Source: Campylobacteraceae bacterium (lineage in GTDB: Bacteria; Campylobacterota; Campylobacteria; Campylobacterales; Sulfurovaceae). Taken from it: 8,213 nt of DNA. This document shows, in pieces, positions 1-5,857 of this stretch. The notes beneath the pieces were generated by a model. That model worked only from the letters and a program-made list of their open reading frames with translations, was not told the origin of the DNA and did no database searches. Both the position numbers and the translations under genes were made by a program. The stretch is from NCBI GenBank assembly GCA_027022775.1, contig JALVXO010000214.1, positions 1 to 8,213 of the forward strand, in the 5' to 3' direction. Within the stretch, counting starts at the first letter, position 1. Each line of letters starts with the position of its first letter.

Positions 1-858
1 AATCCCTTCAATCAGGTCATGTTTTGTAACGGAGTTTGGTGAGGTTGAGGGGCTTCCTGCTCCTCAGTCTCAATCCCTTCAATCAGGTCATGTTTTGTAA
101 CCGACTACCATAGTGACATCGCGGGGCTAAAAAGTCTCAATCCCTTCAATCAGGTCATGTTTTGTAACTAGAACATTTAGAATGAAGTTTCTAACATTAT
201 TGCCTTGGTCTCAATCCCTTCAATCAGGTCATGTTTTGTAACCGACATAGGCGGGGGGAAAACGGGCGCTATTGGTCTCAATCCCTTCAATCAGGTCATG
301 TTTTGTAACTTTAGTGGCTACCTATGTAAAAACTTCACTAATAGTCTCAATCCCTTCAATCAGGTCATGTTTTGTAACTTATATTATGGTTAAGGAGGCA
401 TCAGATGTATGTCTCAATCCCTTCAATCAGGTCATGTTTTGTAACGCTATTAGCAAAAGAGGGGTGCTACTTAATCATTAAGTCTCAATCCCTTCAATCA
501 GGTCATGTTTTGTAACCTGCTAAGACAGAGTATGGAACTCTGCCTAACGGTCTCAATCCCTTCAATCAGGTCATGTTTTGTAACATGACTAAATCCCAAT
601 TTAAGGCGCTAGCCAAAGAAAAGTCTCAATCCCTTCAATCAGGTCATGTTTTGTAACGTTTGGGTCAAGACAGTAGCAATCGAAAAGATGCGTCTCAATC
701 CCTTCAATCAGGTCATGTTTTGTAACACTACGACCTATACAAGGGGGATGACTATATGTCTCAATCCCTTCAATCAGGTCATGTTTTGTAACTAGTATCA
801 AAAGCCAAAAATAAAGCCGATGCGTCTCAATCCCTTCAATCAGGTCATGTTTTGTAAC
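1..858 (-). CRISPR. CRISPR array, 13 repeats and 12 spacers, leader-proximal end, continues off the left edge
   Basis: The 35-nt repeat reads GTCTCAATCC at its start and TGTTTTGTAAC at its end on the plus strand. Copies start at 67, 134, 208, 275, 344, 411, 482, 550, 623, 692, 758 and 824; a copy lacking its first five bases occupies 1-30. All copies are identical. The 12 spacers (31-66, 102-133, 169-207, 243-274, 310-343, 379-410, 446-481, 517-549, 585-622, 658-691, 727-757, 793-823) are 31-39 nt long and all different. The minus strand is the likely transcript: read that way the repeat ends in ATTGAGAC, close to the ATTGAAAC-type 5' handle of type I-A/I-B/III crRNAs, and the AT-rich leader is then at the right. 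Newest spacers would therefore be at the right. Variable spacer length and a repeat without a strong hairpin suit type I-B or III rather than II; the subtype is not decidable because no cas gene is present. Confidence 0.98.
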
Positions 859-953
859 AGCAACATTGGGTTGTTAAATAACCGTTTTTTCGTTGTATAT
901 TATATTACTTATTTCCTTAAAAAAAACTTTGATGAAAAAAATATATATTTTAC
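859..953 (-). promoter_or_regulatory. CRISPR leader with leftward promoter
   Basis: This AT-rich stretch abuts the last intact repeat. On the minus strand a perfect TATAAT lies at 904-899, which would start transcription near 892, about 34 nt before the first repeat. No recognisable -35 is present; the upstream bases are A/T runs, as is usual for Campylobacterota promoters. An imperfect inverted repeat (GGTTGTT-A-AATAACC, 869-883, one mismatch) sits 10 bp from the repeat and could be an adaptation anchor or a small leader stem. Leader identity is inferred from position and composition; the boundary at 953 is set by the hairpin that follows. Confidence 0.7.
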
Positions 954-990
954 AAAATTCTTATCCCCATAAAATGGGAATAAGAATTTT
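954..990 (-). terminator. 17-bp hairpin upstream of the CRISPR leader, probable terminator
   Basis: Arms at 954-970 and 974-990 pair over 17 positions around a 3-nt loop (971-973). The single non-Watson-Crick position (C965 with A979) is a C-A mismatch in a plus-strand RNA but a G-U wobble in a minus-strand RNA, so the stem is unbroken only in the leftward transcript. The outer arm ends in four U in that direction. The A-rich start and T-rich end give it the look of a bidirectional terminator in an AT-rich genome. It would stop leftward readthrough from upstream before the CRISPR promoter at 899-904. It could instead be a structural or protein-binding element of the leader. Confidence 0.6.
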
Positions 991-1087
991 TAACAAAACT
1001 TAACCGAAACTTAAATGAAATCTATATAGTCCCATATTTTGGTATTAATTTCAAAAATTGGTATATGAGATTTTTAAATTTTATACA

Positions 1088-1102
1088 GGAGTAATTTACT
1101 CC
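1088..1102. promoter_or_regulatory. Perfect 7+1+7 dyad, possible operator
   Basis: GGAGTAA-T-TTACTCC is an exact palindrome around one central base, in the gene-free stretch 991-1224. It lies about 20 bp downstream of the presumed start point of the leftward promoter at 1130-1158, a position suited to a repressor site; as RNA it could form only a 5-bp stem with a 5-nt loop. The binding protein, if any, is unknown. Confidence 0.35.
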
Positions 1103-1129
1103 GGATTTGTTTGCCTAAAAAGCTTCATA

Positions 1130-1158
1130 TTTATACAAGAATAATTGCAAGCAGGCAA
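1130..1158 (-). promoter_or_regulatory. Sigma70-like promoter facing the CRISPR leader
   Basis: On the minus strand TTGCCT (1158-1153) is followed after exactly 17 bp by TATAAA (1135-1130), giving 4/6 and 5/6 matches to the consensus. The start would be near 1123. No gene follows before the array, so it would serve the candidate small RNA or a longer leader transcript. The same bases also allow a weak interrupted stem (TTGCCT 1111-1116 with AGGCAA 1153-1158). Confidence 0.4.
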
Positions 1159-1224
1159 TACTATGCACAGTAATTTTGCGCCTGAATTTTGTATTTATAG
1201 ATTTACAGTAGAAGCCAGCCGCTT

Positions 1225-1602
1225 TTAATTTACAGGAACATACCCCAAAACCCAATCGACGATATCTTGGTAACCCAATACTGAAATGCTTCTTTCAACC
1301 TCTTTGCCGTTAACAAAAAGTATCATTGTAGGTATTCTTTTAACTTGATATCTTCTTAATACATCGCCGCCTAAATCTATATTGTATTCAACAAGCAGAG
1401 CTCTGTTGCCGATTATTTTTTTTGCTTTCTCAAATTCCGGTTTTAAAATTGAGCATGGCGCACACCAGCTTGCCCAGAATTTTACAAGCACTACCCTTTT
1501 TGAACGGATTGTTTTATAAAAATTATTTGGCCCTATGCTGTATGCATTAAGCCAACCGCTCATTAAAAATACTGCCGATAACAGAAAAAGCCTTCGTTTC
1601 AT
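1225..1602 (-). CDS. Secreted thioredoxin-like protein
   Basis: A 125-residue thioredoxin-fold protein, probably a thiol-disulfide oxidoreductase outside the cytoplasm. Residues 1-20 form a signal peptide (basic MKRR start, hydrophobic core, likely cleavage after the Ala at 20). Residues 37-46 are the first core strand, leading into the redox motif WCAPC with cysteines 47 and 50. The cis-proline of the fold is Pro91 in IPTM. The rest is one thioredoxin domain of about 100 residues with no extra domain. The dipeptide AP between the cysteines differs from the GP of classical thioredoxin. AAAAGG lies 7 nt before ATG and supports this start. It lies 61 bp after valS and appears to have its own promoter. 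Its partner is unknown; c-type cytochrome maturation, periplasmic repair and sulfur metabolism are possible but not shown by the context. Confidence 0.88.
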   Translation of the reverse strand: MKRRLFLLSAVFLMSGWLNAYSIGPNNFYKTIRSKRVVLVKFWASWCAPCSILKPEFEKAKKIIGNRALLVEYNIDLGGDVLRRYQVKRIPTMILFVNGKEVERSISVLGYQDIVDWVLGYVPVN

Positions 1603-1624
1603 GTTGCTGCCTTTTTTTATTGCT

Positions 1625-1633
1625 ATTATAACA
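1625..1633 (-). promoter_or_regulatory. Extended -10 promoter of the thioredoxin-like gene
   Basis: On the minus strand TGTTATAAT (1633-1625) matches the extended -10 consensus TGnTATAAT exactly. Transcription would begin near 1618, 16 nt before the ATG and just upstream of the AAAAGG ribosome-binding site. No -35 is evident. It implies expression of this gene independent of valS. Confidence 0.55.
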
Positions 1634-1663
1634 CATTTTTTTGCAAATAGCTATAGGCAGCGC

Positions 1664-4288
1664 TTACTGCAATGCTTTCAATTCGCTCTCTACCTTTTGC
1701 AGCTTCTCTTTTGCGGCTTTTAACGCTTCTTGATTCTGCTCTACTACCGCTTTTGGCGCATTGGCTATAAATTTTTCATTATTTAGCATACCGCTTAACT
1801 TATTTATCTCTTTTTGCAGCTTCTCTTTTTGTCTGTTTAATTTATTAATAATTGGGGTCATATCTATATCGGCTGTAGAGATGTAACTCTCTACGCCATT
1901 GCCTACATCTGCCACAGCATTTTCCGGTTTGCTGTTTACAAACTCCAACTCTTCCACTTTAGCAAGTTTTTTGATAAACGGCTCTATTAAAGATTTGTCA
2001 ACCTCTTTTGACAGTTTCAAGTAAGCTTTGTCAACTTTTTTGTTAGCCATATCAACAAGTGTTTTGCACCGTCTTATCGATACTATAGCCTCAATTGTCA
2101 ATTCGAAAATGTCAACTATTTCGGTGTCAACTTTGTTTACAATGGGATACTCTTGAATCATAATAGAGTTTTGGCTGTTTAACTCTGTGCCGCTTAATTT
2201 TTGGTAAAGATACTCTGTAATAAACGGCATAAATGGGTGCAAAAGTTTCATGGACTCTTTAAAGATGCTGCCAAGCTCGGCTATACTCTCTTTGCTCGCT
2301 TTGCTAAGCTCAATGCCCCAGTCGCAAAACTCCCCCCAAAGATAGCGGTAGAGTGTGGTTGCAGCATCATTAAAGCGATATTGCTCCAGGTAATCTCTTG
2401 TCTCTATAACCGCTCTGTTAAAGCGGCTTAAAATATATTTGCCAAGCGGGGTTTTAATTTCGGTATCTTTTAAATCTTTAAAGCTGTCACTGTTTAAAAG
2501 CAGATAGTTTGCCGCATTATAGAGTTTATTTGTAAAGTTGCGGCTCTGCTGAAGCTTCTCTTCGCTCAATTTAATATCGCGCCCCTGAACCGCCAAAACC
2601 GCAAGTGTAAAGCGCAGCGCATCGGCGCTGTATTTCTCTACCATCACAAGAGGATCTATAACATTCCCCTTGGATTTGCTCATCTTTTCTCCCTTTTCAT
2701 CTTTTACCAGGGCATGGAGGTAAATATGAGGATAAGGGAGTTTGCCTGTAAGCTTTTCACCCATCATAAGCATTCTGGCAACCCAGAAGAAAAGAATATC
2801 AAATCCGGTAATTAAGAGCGAATTTGGATAAAACTCTTCCATATCGCCCTCGAACCATTTTTGGTTTTTAAACGCTTCGCCATTGCCCCAGCCAAGGGTG
2901 CTAAACGGCCACAGTCCGGAACTAAACCAGGTATCTAAAACATCCTCTTCTTGGTAAATATTGCCAGAGCCGCACTTTTTGCAAGAGTTTGGCGTATCGC
3001 CTTCAAACGCCCACTGATGGCCGCACTCTTTACAATTCATAACAGGAATCTGATGTCCCCACCATAGCTGGCGGCTAATACACCAGTCTCTTAAATCGCG
3101 CATCCAGGCGTTATAACTGTTAATCCAGTGTGCCGGGAAAAATCTCGCTTCGCCCGCATTAACCCGCTCTATCGCCCCTTTTGCAAAATCTTTGCTTACA
3201 AACCACTGTTTAGAGATGTAAGGTTCAACAACATTTTTGCAGCGGTAACAGTGACCTACCTGGTGGCTGTGCTCTTCTATCTTTTCAATAAACCCCTCTT
3301 GCTGCAGTTTTTCTACGATTTTAGGGCGCGCTTCTAACCTTTCTAAACCTTCAAACTGCCCGCAGTGGCTATTTAAAATACCTTTTTCGTCAAAAATGGT
3401 TAAAAACTCAAGATTGTGGCGCTTTCCAACTTCGTAATCATTCGGGTCGTGTGCCGGGGTAACTTTAACCACACCGGTTCCAAACTCCATATCGACATGC
3501 TCATCGGCTATTATCTCAATCTCTCTGTTAATAAGCGGCAGTTTAACCTTTTTGCCGATTAAACCTTTGTAGCGCTCATCATCAGGATGCACCATTACTG
3601 CGGTATCACCAAAATATGTTTCGGGTCTGGTGGTAGCTACTACCACTTCGCCGCTGCCATCAGCCAGAGGGTATTTAATGTGGTAAAGCTTCCCGGCATG
3701 CTCCTCATACTCAACCTCAATATCGCTAAGTGCCCCATCATGCGTGCACCAGTTAATCATATAGTTGCCCTGGAATATATAGCCCGAATCAAACATTGTT
3801 TTAAACGCTTTTTTTACCGCATTTGCAAGCCCCTCATCCATTGTAAAGCGCTCTCTGCTCCAGGCTGGGCTTACACCAAGCTTTCTTAGCTGCGTAGTAA
3901 TTGCATTTTGCGAATCGTTTTTTTGCTGCCAGCAAAGCTTTAAAAACTCGTCGCGCCCTATCTCTTCTTTGGTTTTGCCCTCTAGCAGCAGCTTTTTCTC
4001 TACAACATTCTGGGTAGCAATCCCTGCATGGTCAACACCCGGCTGCCACAATGTTTTAAAACCGTCCATTCTTTTGTAACGCACAATAATATCTTGAAGG
4101 GTAAAAGTGAGCCCGTGCCCTATGTGCAGGTGCCCGGTAACATTTGGAGGCGGCATCATAATACAGAAATTCTTGCCCTCTTTTTGAATCTCTTTGTTGC
4201 CATCAATCTCAAAAAAGCCCTGCTCTTCCCAAAATTTATAATAATTAGACTCCACATCTTTTGGGTCGTAATGGTTCTTTTTGCTCAT
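1664..4288 (-). CDS. valS: Valyl-tRNA synthetase
   Basis: An 874-residue cytosolic class I synthetase that charges tRNA-Val with valine; full length for the family. The ATP-binding HIGH signature is at residues 55-58 and KMSKS at 535-539. Between them lies the CP1 editing domain that removes misactivated threonine, with TTRPET (219-224) and VTPAHDPNDYE (276-286). Zinc-ribbon cysteines are seen at 347/350 and at 419/422 and 436/439. Residues 560-740 are the helical anticodon-binding domain, and about 810-874 is the C-terminal coiled coil typical of bacterial ValRS (heptads rich in Leu, Lys and Glu). The start has AAGG 7 nt upstream. It follows pyk by 44 bp, with a TATAAT in that gap. No T-box or other leader control is visible. 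The family assignment is secure. Confidence 0.99.
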   Translation of the reverse strand: MSKKNHYDPKDVESNYYKFWEEQGFFEIDGNKEIQKEGKNFCIMMPPPNVTGHLHIGHGLTFTLQDIIVRYKRMDGFKTLWQPGVDHAGIATQNVVEKKLLLEGKTKEEIGRDEFLKLCWQQKNDSQNAITTQLRKLGVSPAWSRERFTMDEGLANAVKKAFKTMFDSGYIFQGNYMINWCTHDGALSDIEVEYEEHAGKLYHIKYPLADGSGEVVVATTRPETYFGDTAVMVHPDDERYKGLIGKKVKLPLINREIEIIADEHVDMEFGTGVVKVTPAHDPNDYEVGKRHNLEFLTIFDEKGILNSHCGQFEGLERLEARPKIVEKLQQEGFIEKIEEHSHQVGHCYRCKNVVEPYISKQWFVSKDFAKGAIERVNAGEARFFPAHWINSYNAWMRDLRDWCISRQLWWGHQIPVMNCKECGHQWAFEGDTPNSCKKCGSGNIYQEEDVLDTWFSSGLWPFSTLGWGNGEAFKNQKWFEGDMEEFYPNSLLITGFDILFFWVARMLMMGEKLTGKLPYPHIYLHALVKDEKGEKMSKSKGNVIDPLVMVEKYSADALRFTLAVLAVQGRDIKLSEEKLQQSRNFTNKLYNAANYLLLNSDSFKDLKDTEIKTPLGKYILSRFNRAVIETRDYLEQYRFNDAATTLYRYLWGEFCDWGIELSKASKESIAELGSIFKESMKLLHPFMPFITEYLYQKLSGTELNSQNSIMIQEYPIVNKVDTEIVDIFELTIEAIVSIRRCKTLVDMANKKVDKAYLKLSKEVDKSLIEPFIKKLAKVEELEFVNSKPENAVADVGNGVESYISTADIDMTPIINKLNRQKEKLQKEINKLSGMLNNEKFIANAPKAVVEQNQEALKAAKEKLQKVESELKALQ

Positions 4289-4317
4289 AAAACAGCCTTG
4301 CTTTAAAATTTTGAGAG

Positions 4318-4323
4318 ATTATA
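4318..4323 (-). promoter_or_regulatory. -10 box upstream of valS
   Basis: A perfect TATAAT on the minus strand lies in the 44-bp gap between pyk and valS, placing the transcription start near 4311 and giving a leader of about 22 nt. The upstream region, which runs into the end of pyk, is AT-rich without a clear -35. Readthrough from pyk is also possible because no terminator is seen in this gap. Confidence 0.45.
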
Positions 4324-4332
4324 ACTAAATAT

Positions 4333-5760
4333 TTATAAATCTTCATAATTTAAAACAGCTTCCATCCCCTCTTTGTTTAAGATTCTAATTAAGTTTGTAG
4401 AACCCTCTTTGCCGGTAGTTGAACCCATAGTCACCACAAAGCGTTTATTTGGATTAATCCGTTTTTCGTCAAGAATTTTTTTAACGAAATTGTAAAGCAG
4501 CTTTGTCGGGTTTTTTGTCGGTTTCATTATAAATAGAGGCCTAACCCCCCAAACCAGATTTAAAATTCTGTGTGTTTTAAGTGAATGGGAGACGGCGTAA
4601 ATACTCTGTTTTGGGCGGTAACGCGAAAGCGAAAGAGCCGATTTGCCGCTGGTTGTAAATGTTACAAGCGCCTCTTTATTTAAGTTTTTTGCAAGCTCCA
4701 CAGCAGATTTGGATACTGCGCCAGAACTGTCAAGAGGTTCAAAATCTTTAAAAAACGGATAATCTTTTTCGGCATCTTTTGCGGTATCATGCAGCACCTC
4801 TACAGCCTGAAGAGGAAATTTGCCCACTGTAGTCTCATCGCTTAACATTACCGCATCTGTGCCGTCATAAATTGCATTTGCTATATCGCTCACCTCTGCA
4901 CGGGTAGGAAACGGGTTGTATTTCATTGATGTAAGCATCTGCGTGGCAGTAATTACCGGTTTTTTCATGCGGTTTGCCACTTCGATTATGTGCTTTTGGA
5001 TTCTAGGAAGTTTTGTAACTCCAAACTCTGCGCCCAAATCTCCGCGTGCAACCATAACTCCGTCGCACTCTTGCAAAATCTCTTCCAGATTTTCAAGCGC
5101 TTCGCCTGTTTCTATTTTAGCTACAATAAACGGCTCGAAATTGTAACGCGCCATAACCTGTTTTGCTTTTATCACATCTTTTCGGTTTTGGATAAACGAC
5201 AGAGCTACAATATCAATGTCATTATTAGCGCCAAACTCTAAATCGGCTTCATCTTTTGGGGTTATTGCGGAAATATTCAATCTTGTTTTAGGAAAGTTTA
5301 CCCCTTTTTTGGATGTTAATTCACCATCATTTAAAAGCTTTAATTTCAAATAATCTCCATTTTTCTCAATAACAACGCTCTGCACTGTTCCGTCTGCAAA
5401 AAAGACCTCTTCCCCCACATTTACCATATCGATAATATCCGGGTATGTCAAAGTAAGAGTGTAAGGGTCCGAGCTCTCTTTTTTGCTTAAGATAAGGGTA
5501 TCACCTTTGTTAAGTTTTAAAATACCGTCTATTTCGCCTATTCTGATTTTTGGACCCGAAATATCCTGCAGTATTGCCACCTCTTTGTCAAGTTTTTTGC
5601 ATGCATCTCTGATTAACTTTATCGAATTTTTATGTACACTGTAATCGCCATGCGAAAAATTGAGCCTAAAAACATTTACTCCGTGTTCTATCAGCTTCTC
5701 TACCATCTCTTCATTGGCTGTAGATGGACCTATTGTTACAACTATTTTGGTTTTTCTCAT
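4333..5760 (-). CDS. pyk: Pyruvate kinase
   Basis: A 475-residue cytosolic enzyme of lower glycolysis, converting phosphoenolpyruvate and ADP to pyruvate and ATP. The A-domain barrel carries RLNFSHG (32-38) and the catalytic lysine K215 in AKIETGEAL, with E217 and D241 (in ARGDLG, 238-243) as metal ligands; TATQMLTSM is at 271-279 and RAEVSDIANAIYDGTDAVMLSDET at about 287-310. The B domain spans roughly 70-165 and the C domain 340-475. The loop reads GPKIR (69-73), with Lys71 where potassium-dependent enzymes have Glu, which predicts a potassium-independent enzyme. ATG is preceded by AAAGGA with 5 nt spacing; an overlapping ATG four bases upstream is out of frame. A terminator precedes the gene, so it likely has its own promoter, which I could not place. 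The family assignment is secure. Confidence 0.98.
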   Translation of the reverse strand: MRKTKIVVTIGPSTANEEMVEKLIEHGVNVFRLNFSHGDYSVHKNSIKLIRDACKKLDKEVAILQDISGPKIRIGEIDGILKLNKGDTLILSKKESSDPYTLTLTYPDIIDMVNVGEEVFFADGTVQSVVIEKNGDYLKLKLLNDGELTSKKGVNFPKTRLNISAITPKDEADLEFGANNDIDIVALSFIQNRKDVIKAKQVMARYNFEPFIVAKIETGEALENLEEILQECDGVMVARGDLGAEFGVTKLPRIQKHIIEVANRMKKPVITATQMLTSMKYNPFPTRAEVSDIANAIYDGTDAVMLSDETTVGKFPLQAVEVLHDTAKDAEKDYPFFKDFEPLDSSGAVSKSAVELAKNLNKEALVTFTTSGKSALSLSRYRPKQSIYAVSHSLKTHRILNLVWGVRPLFIMKPTKNPTKLLYNFVKKILDEKRINPNKRFVVTMGSTTGKEGSTNLIRILNKEGMEAVLNYEDL

Positions 5761-5822
5761 TCATATCCTTTAAAAAGATTGTTAATTTAAATTTTTGCTG
5801 GAATTTAGGAAGAAAAGAGCAT

Positions 5823-5852
5823 AAAAAGGGCATTAAGCCCCTCTGTAAGAGG
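5823..5852 (-). terminator. Intrinsic terminator after the aldolase gene
   Basis: Just downstream of the aldolase stop the leftward transcript forms two adjacent small hairpins: CCTCT-TAC-AGAGG (5852-5840) and GGGC-TTAAT-GCCC (5840-5828), the second followed directly by UUUUU (5827-5823). The hairpins share base 5840, so they may compete. The stem-plus-U-run design is typical of factor-independent termination and separates the aldolase from pyk. Confidence 0.65.
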
Positions 5853-5857
5853 TTTGA

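Larger units (their letters stand above)
954..1123 (-). ncRNA. Candidate small RNA (about 170 nt) upstream of the CRISPR leader
   Basis: The interval between the thioredoxin gene and the leader has no convincing reading frame. It is preceded on the minus strand by a good sigma70-like promoter (-35 and -10 17 bp apart, 1130-1158) and ends at the 17-bp hairpin 954-990. Between them lie a short dyad (1088-1102), a TTAAGTTT box repeated 11 bp apart (1014-1007 and 1003-996) and a segment partly complementary to the CRISPR repeat (1005-991). Start and end are deduced from promoter and terminator only. It matches no small-RNA family I recognise. The alternative is that 991-1224 is just spacer DNA or the 3' untranslated region of the thioredoxin gene. 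Confidence 0.3.

Noticed and set aside
205..481. Overlapping plus-strand reading frames of 62 and 69 codons with a repeated SIPSIRSCFVT or LNPFNQVMFCN motif
   Set aside because: They are translations of the CRISPR repeat; the periodic motif comes from the 35-nt repeat and the frame shifts with spacer length.
601..801. Minus-strand frame of 66 codons with repeated VTKHDLIEGIET
   Set aside because: Also CRISPR repeat translation; no ribosome-binding site and no protein-like sequence between the repeats.
1..1005. Type II (Cas9) system with tracrRNA
   Set aside because: Spacer lengths vary from 31 to 39 nt and the repeat ends in an ATTGAAAC-like handle, both unlike type II; the anti-repeat seen is short and imperfect.
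1058..1144. Plus-strand 28-codon frame from a TTG
   Set aside because: Weak start, no ribosome-binding site, composition like non-coding AT-rich DNA.
1163..1228. Plus-strand 21-codon frame (ATG to TAA) running into the thioredoxin gene's stop
   Set aside because: Too short, no convincing ribosome-binding site, no recognisable sequence; it overlaps promoter-like bases read the other way.
2201..4306. Several plus-strand frames of 69-100 codons opposite valS
   Set aside because: They lie antisense to an intact conserved gene, have no ribosome-binding sites and resemble no family.
5010..5019. Ten-base match to the repeat end (GTTTTGTAAC) inside pyk
   Set aside because: Explained by common codons for Val-Thr-Lys; too short to mean a degenerate repeat.
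4916..5241. Plus-strand frames of 76 and 83 codons opposite pyk
   Set aside because: Antisense shadows of the conserved pyruvate kinase core.
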